Notes: generated by a model not told the origin, from the letters alone. A stretch of DNA of 34,715 nucleotides from Actinomycetes bacterium (GCA_021848085.1 JAJZNB010000294.1:1-34715); one strand, 5' to 3'; positions 8,473 to 18,412 are shown, counted from the stretch's first letter. Translations and numbers: made by a program.

Positions 8473-8539
8473 CGCCGGCTGCCGACCGCCCATGGTAACC
8501 GTGGGTGACGCCGCCTTCCCGCCGCCTTCACACGCCGCT

Positions 8540-9967
8540 CTAGGGCTGGCGGTAGCCGGCGGTGGCATGCGGCGCCAGCGAGGCCAGCAGGCCCGACACG
8601 ATGGGGGTGCCGAGCCCGGTCGGCAGGTCGTAACCAGAGCGGGCCGGGAAGCCGGGAGCGCTGGGATAGGGATCGCGGTTGTTGCCGACGGTCACGTCGT
8701 GGAAGTCGGCGTGGTAGCTCGTCGAGTTGGCGGCCAGGGCGTAGAGGGTGGTGTTGAGCAGTCCGAAGCCGTGCCTGGCGCCCTGGGCCAGATCGGCGGT
8801 GATGGCCGCCCAGCTGGGGGCGGACTCGCTGGTGCCGCCGAAGAAGTAGAAGCCGTTGCTCGACCCGCCCAGGAACCCGAGGTAGACGAGGGTCGAGGTG
8901 TACACCGAGGCGTTGAAGGCCACGTCGGACGTGGTGCGCATGGCCTGGCCCGACACCGCCGTCTGGTACGCCGGCGCCGGGAACACGGCGCTGGGGGCGC
9001 CGCCGGTGGCCCCGAACACGCCCAGGGTGCAGCCGAAGGGGCAGGTGGCCGGGTCGCTGTCGTTCCACGCCGTCTCGCCGGCGTAGCTGCCGTTGGTCGA
9101 GGTGGTGTTGTGGGAGGTGTCGGCCCGCACGAACAGGTCGGTGCCGCCGGCCGCCGTCACCTCGGGATCCGACGCCGGGAACAGAGCGTTGGCAGCGGCG
9201 AGCCCGTTGGTGGCTCCGCGATCGCCGGAGGAGGCGAACAGGCTCATGCCCTGCGTCACCGCCTGGTGGAAGATGGCGTCGGCCTGTTGCAGCTGCAGAT
9301 TGTTGCCGCCGCCGGCGATGGCGGCCTCGGGGGCGCCGAAGCTCATCGACAGGACCGTGCCCAGGTGGTGGGTGACGGCATAGTCCTCGGCGACGTTGAT
9401 GGCGTTCCCGTCGGGGGAGGAGGCGACGACCAGGTTGATGCGTGCACCGGGGGCCAGGTCGTGCACGGTCTGCACGTCGAGGCTGGTCTCTTCGGCCCAC
9501 CCGGTCTCCCCGGCGACCTGGCGTGGGTTGTAGGTGGGCTGACCGTCGGGATGGTAGACGTGGAGATCGGCGGGCGGCAGGCCGAAGGCGGCGTCGAAGG
9601 TGGCCAGGTCCGAGGCGACGGTGGGGCTGCCGTAGGCGTCGACGATGGCCACCTGCTCGCCGGTGCCTGCCGCCGCGCCGTCGATGGTCCACGGTACCTG
9701 GTAGGCCTGGTGCAGGATCTGAGGGTCGTAGCAGGCCAGCCCGACCGAGGCGATGCAGGCCCCCGGGGTCAGGCCCGCGGCCGACGTCGACGCCGAGGCT
9801 TGGATGGCGATGGGGCGCACCTGGTAGACGATCGACCCTGTCCCGGCCGAGGCGGCCGCCGCGGCGGAGCTCGAGGCGACGGTGCTGCCCACCAGCGCCG
9901 CCCCGCCAACCAGCGCGGCGGCCGCCGCCGCTGCGCACGTACGCCTCGGACCCCTCCATACCGCCAC
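8540..9967 (-). CDS. Secreted S53 (sedolisin/kumamolisin-like) serine-carboxyl peptidase, short form
   Basis: 'EETSLDVQTVHDLAPGA' (Glu/Asp), 'SSGDRGA' (oxyanion Asp), 'GGTSESAPSWAAI' (catalytic Ser); N-terminal hydrophobic signal; GTG start with GGGAGG upstream. Confidence 0.85.
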   Translation of the reverse strand: MAVWRGPRRTCAAAAAAALVGGAALVGSTVASSSAAAAASAGTGSIVYQVRPIAIQASASTSAAGLTPGACIASVGLACYDPQILHQAYQVPWTIDGAAAGTGEQVAIVDAYGSPTVASDLATFDAAFGLPPADLHVYHPDGQPTYNPRQVAGETGWAEETSLDVQTVHDLAPGARINLVVASSPDGNAINVAEDYAVTHHLGTVLSMSFGAPEAAIAGGGNNLQLQQADAIFHQAVTQGMSLFASSGDRGATNGLAAANALFPASDPEVTAAGGTDLFVRADTSHNTTSTNGSYAGETAWNDSDPATCPFGCTLGVFGATGGAPSAVFPAPAYQTAVSGQAMRTTSDVAFNASVYTSTLVYLGFLGGSSNGFYFFGGTSESAPSWAAITADLAQGARHGFGLLNTTLYALAANSTSYHADFHDVTVGNNRDPYPSAPGFPARSGYDLPTGLGTPIVSGLLASLAPHATAGYRQP

Positions 9968-10465
9968 GGTTCCCTCCCCGGCCCCGAGCCGTGCACTGGT
10001 AGCACTGGTACAAGGTGTGGCCCAGCAACGGCTGATCGAGCCGAGGATAGGGGCCGGAACCGCCGACGAGCATCGACGGGCGGACAACCGCGGCCCGCCG
10101 ACGCCGGCCCGGGGTCGGCGCAGATGCCTGGTCGCCGCACTCCGCCATGGTGGGCACGGCGGGCCATCTGGCCCCTGTCGGGCCGCGGCCTGCTGCGCGC
10201 CTCGGCCGGCGAAGCGGCACGGTCCCGCCGACGTCCACCCGCCGGTGCCGGTTGCCGAGGTACAGCGGGTCGTCGAGGAGGCGCCGCGGAAGCGCTGGAT
10301 GGCCTCTCCGACCGTGGGCGTCTCGACGATCGACAGCACCTCGGCGAGATGGGTCTTGCAGCAGCCGGTCATGGAGCGTCTCGACCTGTTCGTGGAGCAG
10401 GGCTGCCAACCGTTCAGGGTTTGGCGTGGCTCTGCCCCCTTGGACTGCGGTCACGGGGTCTTGAG

Positions 10466-10735
10466 ATGACCGTGGCCGTGAAGCTGTCTGGGTGGGCCGA
10501 GGCGAACGGCGTGAGCGGCCAGGGTGTGTGCTGGTGGCCTCACGCTGGGGGGTTGCCGGTGCTTGGCCGCCATCAGGCGCCGGGGACGATCCTGGTCGAG
10601 AACGACCTGGTGGAGGTGCTCGCCGGCTTCTGCGCCCACCTCGACGGCCGGCGTTCGGCCAAGCGCCGTGCCAGCGTGGCGGTCGAGGCGGCGGAGAGGT
10701 CGGCGCTGGCCGGTGCCGCGCACGTCACCTCGGCG
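10466..10735 (+). pseudogene. Internally deleted IS607-family resolvase (TnpA) remnant
   Basis: 'VKLSGWAEANGVS…WWPHAGGLPVLGRHQAPGTILVE' resembles the MerR-like HTH N-terminus of IS607 resolvases; joined directly to 'NDLVEVLAGFCAHLDGRRSAKRRA', which resembles their C-terminus. The catalytic serine-recombinase domain is missing. Confidence 0.7.
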
Positions 10736-10830
10736 GGATCACCGACGCCGGAGGTTCCGGTGGACCTGGCCGGTGAAGCACCCAGGGCCAGGTCTCGCCG
10801 ACGCCAGCAGTCGCGTCGGCAGCCCTCGGC

Positions 10831-11523
10831 TCACGGGTCGAGGCGCTCGTGGAGGAACGACAGCGCCTGCGGCCACACCCGGGCGGCGAGATCGGGATCG
10901 CTGGTTCCCAGCGCGTTCTCCGGGTTCATGAAGGCATGTCCGGCCGGATGGATCTCGAAGATGACGTCCTTGCCCATCTTCTGCAGCTTCTGCTCCAGGG
11001 CCCGGGCGGCATCGGGGCCGAAGAAGTCGTCGTGCTGGGCCATGTGGCCCCGCACGGCGGCCACCATCTTGGACCAGTCGGGCTCCTCATCACCTTGGGG
11101 GAAGCCGTAGAAGGGGACGGCGGCCAGCACCTTGTCGGGCCGCAGGGCGGCCAGGTGCAGGCTGAGCACGCCCCCCATGCAGAAGCCCACGACGCCGATG
11201 CCCCTTCCGGCCGTCGCCTCGTGGCGGTCGAGGAAGTCCACGGCTCCGCTCATGTCACGCGCCGCGCGGTCGGGGGGCAAGCTCTGCATCAACTGGGCCG
11301 CCTTGTCCATCTCCTGGTGGCCGGCCAGCTCGCCGTGGTACAGGTCGGGCGCCAGGGCGACGAAGCCGCCGTCGGCCAGGCGGTCGACCATGACCTTGAG
11401 GCTGTGGTCGAGACCCCACCACTCCTGGACCACCACCACACCCGGTCCCCGCCCGGCGGCAGGGCGGGCCAGGTAGCCCCCCACCGTGGTGCCGTTGCTG
11501 GCCAGCTCCACCGTCTCCCCCAC
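10831..11523 (-). CDS. Dienelactone hydrolase family protein
   Basis: 'GGYLARPAAGRGPGVVVVQEWWGL', 'GVVGFCMGGVLSLHLAA', 'HPAGHAFMN'. Confidence 0.93.
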   Translation of the reverse strand: MGETVELASNGTTVGGYLARPAAGRGPGVVVVQEWWGLDHSLKVMVDRLADGGFVALAPDLYHGELAGHQEMDKAAQLMQSLPPDRAARDMSGAVDFLDRHEATAGRGIGVVGFCMGGVLSLHLAALRPDKVLAAVPFYGFPQGDEEPDWSKMVAAVRGHMAQHDDFFGPDAARALEQKLQKMGKDVIFEIHPAGHAFMNPENALGTSDPDLAARVWPQALSFLHERLDP

Positions 11524-11686
11524 GTCGCCTCCTCGTTCCGTGTCGATCTTGCCGCTGGCGACTGTAGTGAGGGGAACCGCCTGTCATCGAGGCGCCGCCT
11601 GTGGTCAGCGCGGACCAGGCCAGCGGCGGTGACGTGGGCCGGCCCGGACGGCGGGGGGCGGAACCAGGCAAGATGGGAAAGACCCG

Positions 11687-13030
11687 ATGGACGACGACCC
11701 GCAGCTGCCGTCATCGGCCGGGCCGCCGTCGAGCACCGTGCCGGCAGGCGGACCGGCCGCGGAGCCCGGACCGACCGGCTTCCCAACCGGCCGGCAGGCG
11801 CCTCGCGTCGCTGGGGAGCCGACCCCGGCGGCGGCACCTGCCGCGCCCCACGGACCCGGGCGCGACGTCGGCGGCGCGGTCGCCGCCACCGTCGCCGGTT
11901 CGCTCGCCGTCTTCCTGGTCGGCGCTCTCGGCGTGCAGCTGCAGCAGTCGCTGCACTTCGGCCCGGCTGCGCTGGGTGCCGCCGTGTCGATCTGCTACGT
12001 CGGTGCCGCCCTCGGATCAGTGCCCTTCGGCCGGCTGGCCGAAGCGGTCGGCGGCGCCCGGGTGCTGCGGTTGGCCGCCCTGGCCGCCGCCGGGTTGCTG
12101 GGCGCCTTGGCTCTGGCGGCCCGATCGTGGGCGCTGCTGGCCGGCCTGCTGTTCCTGGCCGGTCTGGTCAGCTCGGCCATCCAGCCGGCCGCCAACCTGT
12201 TCCTGGCCCGCAGGACGCCACCGGGCCAGCAGGGGCTGGCCTTCGGGGTCAAGCAGGCAGCGGTCCCCTTGGCGGCGGTCATCGGTGGCTTCGCCGTGCC
12301 GGTCGTCGCGCTCACCGTGGGCTGGCGCTGGGCCTTCGTTCTGGCCGCGGCGGGCTCGTTGGTTGCCGCGGTGGCGGTGCCGCACCCCCGGATCTCGCTG
12401 GCCGAGCACCGGGCCCGACCGGCCGCGCTGCTGCCCACCGGGTCGCGGCGTGCGCTGGTGACCCTTGCCATCGGGTTGGGGCTCGGCGTGTTCGCCGCCA
12501 CCGGGTTGACCGCCTTCATCGTCAGCGCCGCCGTCCACGCCGGCATCTCCCAGGCTGCCGCCGGATGGCTGGCCGCCCTGGGCGGGCTGGTGGCCGGCGC
12601 CGCCCGGGTGGTCAGCGGGTGGCGCGCCGACCGGCGGGGCCGGTCCCACCTGCCGGTGGCGGCGGCCATGCTCGCCACCGGAGGCGTCGGCTACGCCGTG
12701 TTGGTCGTCGGCTCGGCACGAGGCGAGGCCGTCCTGCTGGTGGTGGGGGTTGTGGTTGCCTACGGCGCCGGCTGGGGCTGGAACGGTCTGTTCAACTTCG
12801 CCATCGTCCGGACCCATCCCGAGGCTCCCGCCCGGGCCACCTCCGTCACCCAGGTCGGGGGTCGGCTGGCCGGAGCGCTGGGGCCCTTCACCTTCGGGCT
12901 GGTCGCCGCGCACGGCTCCTACGCCGATGCCTGGGCGGTGGCGGGATCGGCGGCCCTGGTCGGTGCCGGGCTGATGCTGGTCGGCCGCCGGCTGCTGGTG
13001 CGGCGCCGGCGGACGCTGGCGACGACCTGA
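11687..13030 (+). CDS. Major facilitator superfamily transporter
   Basis: About 12 hydrophobic segments; 'FGRLAEAVGGARVL', 'FGVKQAAVPLAAVIGGFAVP', 'SGWRADRRGRSHL'. Confidence 0.88.
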   Translation: MDDDPQLPSSAGPPSSTVPAGGPAAEPGPTGFPTGRQAPRVAGEPTPAAAPAAPHGPGRDVGGAVAATVAGSLAVFLVGALGVQLQQSLHFGPAALGAAVSICYVGAALGSVPFGRLAEAVGGARVLRLAALAAAGLLGALALAARSWALLAGLLFLAGLVSSAIQPAANLFLARRTPPGQQGLAFGVKQAAVPLAAVIGGFAVPVVALTVGWRWAFVLAAAGSLVAAVAVPHPRISLAEHRARPAALLPTGSRRALVTLAIGLGLGVFAATGLTAFIVSAAVHAGISQAAAGWLAALGGLVAGAARVVSGWRADRRGRSHLPVAAAMLATGGVGYAVLVVGSARGEAVLLVVGVVVAYGAGWGWNGLFNFAIVRTHPEAPARATSVTQVGGRLAGALGPFTFGLVAAHGSYADAWAVAGSAALVGAGLMLVGRRLLVRRRRTLATT

Positions 13031-13079
13031 GCCCGGACGCGCTGGCCAGGGTTGGAGCGGACCCCGGGCCGCCTCGTGA

Positions 13080-13713
13080 GGTGCCCTCGACGACCATCCC
13101 GCCGCCGTCATCGGTTCGGCCTGCAGCTACGGCTGCGGTACCACCGACCCGATCGAGCAGCTGTCGGAGCTGGCTGCGCGCCGCGGTGTCGGGCTGCACG
13201 TCGACGGCTGCCTCGGCCGCCTCATCGTGGCCTTCGGCCAGCGCCTCGGCTACGACATCCCGGTGTTCGACTTCCGCCTGCCTGGGGTCACCAGCATCTC
13301 GGCCGACATCCACACGTACGGCTACGGCTTCAAGGGCAGCTCCGTGGCCTGCTTCCGGGGCCAGGAGCGGCGGGACGCCCAGTACTCCTTCCTCACCGAC
13401 TGGAGCGGCGGCACGTGCTGCTCCCCGGGTATCGAAGGCACAGTTTCGGGGGGTCTGCTGGCTGCCACCTGGGCGGCGATGGTCGGAATGGGCTTGAGGG
13501 GCTACCTCTCCCACGCCCCGCCGGATCTTCGAGACCGCCTTCGCCACGCAGCAGGCGGTGCGTGCCCACCTCGAGCTGCGACTGCTGGGCTGGCCCACCT
13601 TGTCGTTCGGCTTCACCTGCGACCAGTTCGACGTGTACCACGTGAACGAGCTCATCCGGGCCGTCATGGCCGACATGATGGACGACCAGCGGTCGCTGCC
13701 GGCCGAGGGATGA
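13080..13713 (+). pseudogene. PLP-dependent group II decarboxylase / sphingosine-1-phosphate lyase-like pseudogene
   Basis: 'GLHVDGCLGRLIVAFGQRLGYDIPVFDFRLPGVTSISADIHTYGYGFKGSS…FLTDWSGGTCCSPGIEGTVSGGLLAATWAAMV', then a frame change near 13510-13525 to 'RRIFETAFATQQAVRAHLELRLLGWPTLSFGFTCDQFDVYHVNEL'. N-terminal half missing; Schiff-base Lys replaced by Thr. Confidence 0.85.
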
Positions 13714-13993
13714 CCGCCAGCGGCCGGTCGCCGCCGGCCAGGCCAGGCTGGGCAGCGGGACCGTCCCCGTCGAGGACGTGGCGGCGACGAGCGTGACCGG
13801 CCCGTGGGCCAGCACCTCGTCGCGCTCAGCGGTGTCGATGCCACCAAGCTGGCGCCCTTGGACCCACCGCCTCGGCGGTCGGCACCACGCGCGGCAAGGT
13901 CGCCGCCGGGCTCGGGCTGGGTCCGCAGGTGGCGGTGGTGGCCGTGGAGCACCTGACCCACCGCCGGCAGGGGGTTGGGGTGGGCTGATCGGT

Positions 13994-14434
13994 TCAGGCC
14001 ACCGGCGTCCGCACCCGCACCGCCGTGTCCACCGGCAGCGCCAGCGACACCGACACCAGGCAGCTCGCCTCGGCCTTGGCCACCACGGCGCGCAGCGCCG
14101 CCTCGTGCTCGGGTTCGGTCTCGAGCTCGACGGTCTGCTCGATGCGGGTGAAGCCGAAGCGCCCGTCGGGCCGGCGCCCGACGACCCCTTCGGCGTGGAT
14201 GTCGAGGTCGTAGAGGGGAAGCTGCTGGCGCTGGGCCAGGGCGGCGATGGTGACGGCTAGGCACGATGCGGCGGCGGCGACGAGGAGGTCCTCGGGGCTG
14301 AAGCGCTCGGGATCGGAGCCGTGGAGCTCCAGCGGCGTGGCCAGCGGCAGCAGCGGCTTGCCCTGCACCCATCCGGTGACTCGCATCCCCCCGTTCCACG
14401 AGACGTCGACCGGGAAGCGGTGCTCACGCACCAC
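13994..14434 (-). CDS. OsmC family protein
   Basis: '[40 protein letters not shown]…[12 protein letters not shown]': the two OsmC cysteines are in place. Confidence 0.87.
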   Translation of the reverse strand: MVREHRFPVDVSWNGGMRVTGWVQGKPLLPLATPLELHGSDPERFSPEDLLVAAAASCLAVTIAALAQRQQLPLYDLDIHAEGVVGRRPDGRFGFTRIEQTVELETEPEHEAALRAVVAKAEASCLVSVSLALPVDTAVRVRTPVA

Positions 14435-15503
14435 GGGGGCCTCCGGGCTCGGCCGGCTCCTGGAGGCCGGCGGTCGCGGCGGTTGGCTCCAGATCGGCGT
14501 CGGCGGCGTCGTCGAGCCAGCGCTCCACGTCCAAGGCGGCGGCGCAACCGCTGCCGGCGGCGGTGATCGCCTGGCGATAGGTGCGGTCCACCAGGTCGCC
14601 GCAGGCGAACACCCCGGGCAGGTTGGTGGCGGTGCCGGGGGCGGTGACGACCACGTAGCCGTCGTCGTCGAGCTGCACCTGACCACGCAGCAACGCGCTG
14701 CGCGGATCGTGCCCGATGGCGATGAACAGACCGGTCACCGTCAACGTCGAGGTCTTCTTGGTCGCGACGTTGCGCAGGGCCAGCCCTTCGACCGTGTCGG
14801 TGCCGAGCACGTCTTCGACCACGGTGTCGAACAGGATCCGGATCTTGGGATTGGCCAGGGCCCGCTGCTGCATGATCTTGCTGGCCCGCAGGGTGTCGCG
14901 GCGGTGGACGACGGTCACCGACTCGGCGAAGCGCGTCAGGAAGGTGGCCTCCTCGAGGGCCGAGTCGCCGCCGCCGACGACGGCGACGGGCTGGCCCCGG
15001 AAGAAGAAGCCGTCGCAGGTGGCGCACCACGACACGCCTCGTCCCGACAGGCGCTTCTCGTTGGGCAGCCCCAGCTCCCGGTAGCCGGAACCGGTGGCCA
15101 GGATCACGGTGCGGGAGCGGTAGGTGGTTCCCCCCACCGTCACCGCCTTGACGGCACCGGTGAGGTCGAGGGCGGTGGCGTCGTCGCTGATGAGCTCGGC
15201 GCCAAAGCGCTCGGCCTGCTTGCGCATGGAGGCCATCAGGTCGGGTCCCACGACCCCCTCGGGGAACCCGGGGAAGTTCTCCACCTCGCTGGTGTTCATC
15301 AGCGCACCGCCGTGCTGGGCGCCTTCGACGACCAGCGGTCGCAGGTCGGCTCGGGCGGTGTAGACGGCGGCGGTGTAGCCGGCGGGCCCCGATCCGACGA
15401 CGATGACGTCATGCACGGTGTCGTCGCCGTTGGAGGCCGAGGCCGGGGCCACGTGCAGGCCGGAGGGGCCGATCACGCCGGTCGGAGCGCTCGGATCGTC
15501 CAT
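14424..15503 (-). CDS. trxB: Thioredoxin-disulfide reductase
   Basis: '[23 protein letters not shown]', 'CATCDG', '[18 protein letters not shown]', '[27 protein letters not shown]'. Confidence 0.95.
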   Translation of the reverse strand: MDDPSAPTGVIGPSGLHVAPASASNGDDTVHDVIVVGSGPAGYTAAVYTARADLRPLVVEGAQHGGALMNTSEVENFPGFPEGVVGPDLMASMRKQAERFGAELISDDATALDLTGAVKAVTVGGTTYRSRTVILATGSGYRELGLPNEKRLSGRGVSWCATCDGFFFRGQPVAVVGGGDSALEEATFLTRFAESVTVVHRRDTLRASKIMQQRALANPKIRILFDTVVEDVLGTDTVEGLALRNVATKKTSTLTVTGLFIAIGHDPRSALLRGQVQLDDDGYVVVTAPGTATNLPGVFACGDLVDRTYRQAITAAGSGCAAALDVERWLDDAADADLEPTAATAGLQEPAEPGGPRGA

Positions 15504-15513
15504 GGGATCCCCA

Positions 15514-15876
15514 TCAAGCCGAGTGGGCGGCCACTTGGCGCCGGACGTCGTCCATGTCGAGGTCGCGCACCGCCTGGATGACCTGCTCGAGCGCCTGGGC
15601 GGGCAGCGCCCCGGGCTGCGAGAAGACCAGGATGCCGTCGCGGAAGGCCATCAGGGTCGGGATCGACATGATCCCCGCGGCAGCCGACAGCTCGGGCTGA
15701 TCCTCGGTGTCGACCTTGCCGAAGGTGATGTCGGCGTGCTGGTCGCTGGCCGCGTCGTAGACCGGCGCGAACATGCGGCACGGGCCGCACCACGAGGCCC
15801 ACCAGTCGACGAGGGTGATTCCTTGGTCGGCGACGGTGGACTCGAACGTGTCTTTCGTCAGGTTGACGGTTGCCAT
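15514..15876 (-). CDS. trxA: Thioredoxin
   Basis: '[21 protein letters not shown]…[14 protein letters not shown]'. Confidence 0.95.
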   Translation of the reverse strand: MATVNLTKDTFESTVADQGITLVDWWASWCGPCRMFAPVYDAASDQHADITFGKVDTEDQPELSAAAGIMSIPTLMAFRDGILVFSQPGALPAQALEQVIQAVRDLDMDDVRRQVAAHSA

Positions 15877-15899
15877 GGTGGTTCCAACCCTTCCACTAG

Positions 15900-15915
15900 A
15901 TACCCCCACCGGTAT
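15900..15915. promoter_or_regulatory. Candidate CsoR/CstR-type operator upstream of trx
   Basis: ATACCCCCACCGGTAT (minus strand ATACCGGTGGGGGTAT), ATACC/GGTAT arms; sits between minus-strand TTGAGA and TATCTA (about N18), just upstream of trx. Confidence 0.45.
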
Positions 15916-16020
15916 AGAGTTCTCAACGCCGGGTGGCGCCGGTTCATTCCAGAAGGCTTCCCCGCCGGCAGCAGGTGGCCGGCATCGCCGGATGGCGCTC
16001 GGGCTACGGACCTGGGGTGC

Positions 16021-16320
16021 CCGCCACCCCTCTCGCCGCACGCCCAGCCCGCCACTGCGAGTGCCGCCGCGACGTCCGAGGCGGCGGAGCCCGGGCGGCC
16101 ATCCTCGGCTCCAACGACGGGCTGGTGTCCAACGTGGCGCTGATCGGCGGCGAGCAGTCTCGCCCGACGTCGCCCGTACCGTCGCCCCCAGCGGAGCGCT
16201 CCCCGTGGCGAAGCGGGGGCCGTCAGTGCTGCTGATGGTGGGTGCCGCTGCTGTCTCCTTCGGCATCGGCCGGGCCCTCGGCGTCAGCGGGCACGGTAGG
16301 CGCTCAGGCCGCGGCGGACC
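16021..16320 (+). pseudogene. VIT1/CCC1 family (Fe/Mn transporter) remnant, internally deleted
   Basis: '[24 protein letters not shown]' (VIT N-terminal signature), and in another frame shortly after '[22 protein letters not shown]' (VIT C-terminal-like helix). Confidence 0.65.
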
Positions 16321-16447
16321 CAGACCGCTGGCCACAGAAGCTGAGCGACGGCGCCCGCGCGCCGGTGCCGAAGCTCAGGTTGGTGACCGAAGCGGCCGAT
16401 GGTGTTCTCTGTACCGTGCCCAGCCACCCGACCGCGGAGGCAGTCTC

Positions 16448-18412
16448 GTGTCCATCTTCCGTCGGATCCGCCTGGCGCTGGCTGCCGTGGCCGTCGTCGT
16501 CCCTGCCTTGGCGGTGGGCAGCGGTCCGGTGTCGACGCCGACGGCCGGGGCCGACACCCCGGCCTTGACCGTCACCTTGAAGTGGGCACGTCTGCTCGGA
16601 GCTGGCTCGGCCATCACCGCCTCCTCGCCCAACATCGCCCAGCTCGACGGCGCACCGGGCGGCTCCATCGTGGTCGGGTCTCACGGCAACGGGTGCGTCT
16701 ACGCCCTCGACCTCGGCACCGGCGCCACCACGCCTGGCTGGCCGGTGTGCACCGGGCTCGGCATCCACGCCACCCCCGCCGTCGACCCGGGAGCGGGGGG
16801 AGCCAACCGCGACGACGTGGTGGTGGCGGCCGGCAGCCTGTCGGGGTTGAACCCCGGATCGGGTCGCCTCGAGGAGCTCGGGCCGACCGGATCGGTGGTG
16901 TGGTCGCGGACCTTGCCCGACGTGTTCGGTCCCTACGGGAGCTCACCGGTCCTCAGCGCCTCCCCGGCCGTCGGTGACACGGGTGCCGGGCAGCGGCGCA
17001 TCGTCATCGGCACCGTGGGGGGCAGCGCCTACTCCCTCGACGCCGCCACCGGCGCCACCACGCCGGGTTGGCCCATCCAGACCGGGGACACCACCTTCGC
17101 GACGGCGGCCATCGCCAACGTCAACGGCTCGCAGGCCATCGTGGCCGGCAGCGACTCGTATTCGACCGGCGCCGGCTCCTACGACAGCTGGACCGGCGGT
17201 TCGACCCGCCTGGTCACCGCCGACGGCACGGTGGGATGGACCGATCCCAGCAACGAGGTCGTCACCTCGTCGCCGGCGGTGGGGAACCTCGACGGGTCCG
17301 GCCCGGTGGCCGTCTACGGTCACGGCCGCTACTGGTCGGACTTCCATCCCGCCTCCGACGCCGATGGTCTCACCGCCGTCGACGCCGCCACCGGCAGGGT
17401 CCTGTGGGAACGCCACCTCGGGGGCTACACCGAGCCCTCCCCGGCGCTGGCCGACCTCACCGGCAACGGCCAGCTCGACGTGGTGGAGCCGACCCTGACC
17501 GCGCTGGGACAGCGCACCGGCGGGGTGGTCTACGCCTTCGGGCCGACGGGAGACACCTTGTGGGGCCCGGTCACGCTGCCCGAACCGCCCGGCTCGACCG
17601 GCAACCCGAACGTCATCACCGGCGGTGTCGCCACCGCCGACTTCGGCACCGGCTACCAGGACGTGGTGGTGGCCAGCGGCTTCGGCTTCGACATCCTCGA
17701 CGGGCGCAGCGGTGCCGTGGTGGCCACCGAGGGGATCGGCCTCAACGACGCCGGGGGCACGTGGGCCGGCGACCCGAACCCGGCCAACCTGGCCATGGAC
17801 AACACGCCGCTGATCGTGCCCGACCCCAGCGGAGTCGGGGACGACATCGTGGTGGCAGGCACCTACGGGGCGGCCAGCCCCGACAACACCCAGGGATTCA
17901 TCGCCGTCTATCACGTGGCGTCGAGCCCCAACGGCGTCGGCACCGGCGCCTGGCCCCAGTTCCACCACGATCCGCAGCTGACCGGGTCAGCCATCCCGCC
18001 GGCTCCGGCACCGGGCGCCTGCCTCCCCGACACGCCGCCCTGCTCCACCGAGGGGTACCGCCTGGCGGCCTCCGACGGGGGCATCTTCACCTACGGCGAC
18101 GCCGCCTTCCACGGGTCGATGGGCGGCCAGCGGCTCAGCGCGCCGATGGTGGGCATGGCCAGCGATCCGGCCACCGGCGGGTACTGGGAGGTGGCGTCTG
18201 ACGGGGGGATCTTCTCCTTCGACGCGCCGTTCCACGGGTCGATGGGCGGCCAGCGGCTCAACGCGCCGATGGTGGGCATGGCGGCCGGGCCCGGAGGCGG
18301 CTATTGGGAGGTGGCGTCCGACGGCGGCATCTTCTCCTTCGGCGTGTACTTCCGGGGTTCGGCCGGGGACGTGAAGCTCAACCGTCCCATCGTCGGCATG
18401 GCGGCCACCTGA
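16448..18412 (+). CDS. Secreted FG-GAP/PQQ-like beta-propeller protein with C-terminal 'SDGGIFxFG…[16 protein letters not shown]' repeats
   Basis: N-terminal '[26 protein letters not shown]' signal; propeller-like '[19 protein letters not shown]' blocks; three C-terminal repeats of about 38-41 aa. Confidence 0.78.
   Translation: MSIFRRIRLALAAVAVVVPALAVGSGPVSTPTAGADTPALTVTLKWARLLGAGSAITASSPNIAQLDGAPGGSIVVGSHGNGCVYALDLGTGATTPGWPVCTGLGIHATPAVDPGAGGANRDDVVVAAGSLSGLNPGSGRLEELGPTGSVVWSRTLPDVFGPYGSSPVLSASPAVGDTGAGQRRIVIGTVGGSAYSLDAATGATTPGWPIQTGDTTFATAAIANVNGSQAIVAGSDSYSTGAGSYDSWTGGSTRLVTADGTVGWTDPSNEVVTSSPAVGNLDGSGPVAVYGHGRYWSDFHPASDADGLTAVDAATGRVLWERHLGGYTEPSPALADLTGNGQLDVVEPTLTALGQRTGGVVYAFGPTGDTLWGPVTLPEPPGSTGNPNVITGGVATADFGTGYQDVVVASGFGFDILDGRSGAVVATEGIGLNDAGGTWAGDPNPANLAMDNTPLIVPDPSGVGDDIVVAGTYGAASPDNTQGFIAVYHVASSPNGVGTGAWPQFHHDPQLTGSAIPPAPAPGACLPDTPPCSTEGYRLAASDGGIFTYGDAAFHGSMGGQRLSAPMVGMASDPATGGYWEVASDGGIFSFDAPFHGSMGGQRLNAPMVGMAAGPGGGYWEVASDGGIFSFGVYFRGSAGDVKLNRPIVGMAAT

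Noticed and set aside
7236-10454. 1072-aa minus-strand ORF
   Set aside because: Spans DegV (opposite strand), DUF190 and S53 genes in a shifted frame; composition is R/G/H-rich without domain-like text.
13714-13990. Fragments such as 'ALSGVDATKLAPLDPP' and 'GTTRGKVAAGLGLGPQVAVVAVEHLTHRRQGVGVG'
   Set aside because: Look like coding relics but no family recognised; not enough to call a specific pseudogene.
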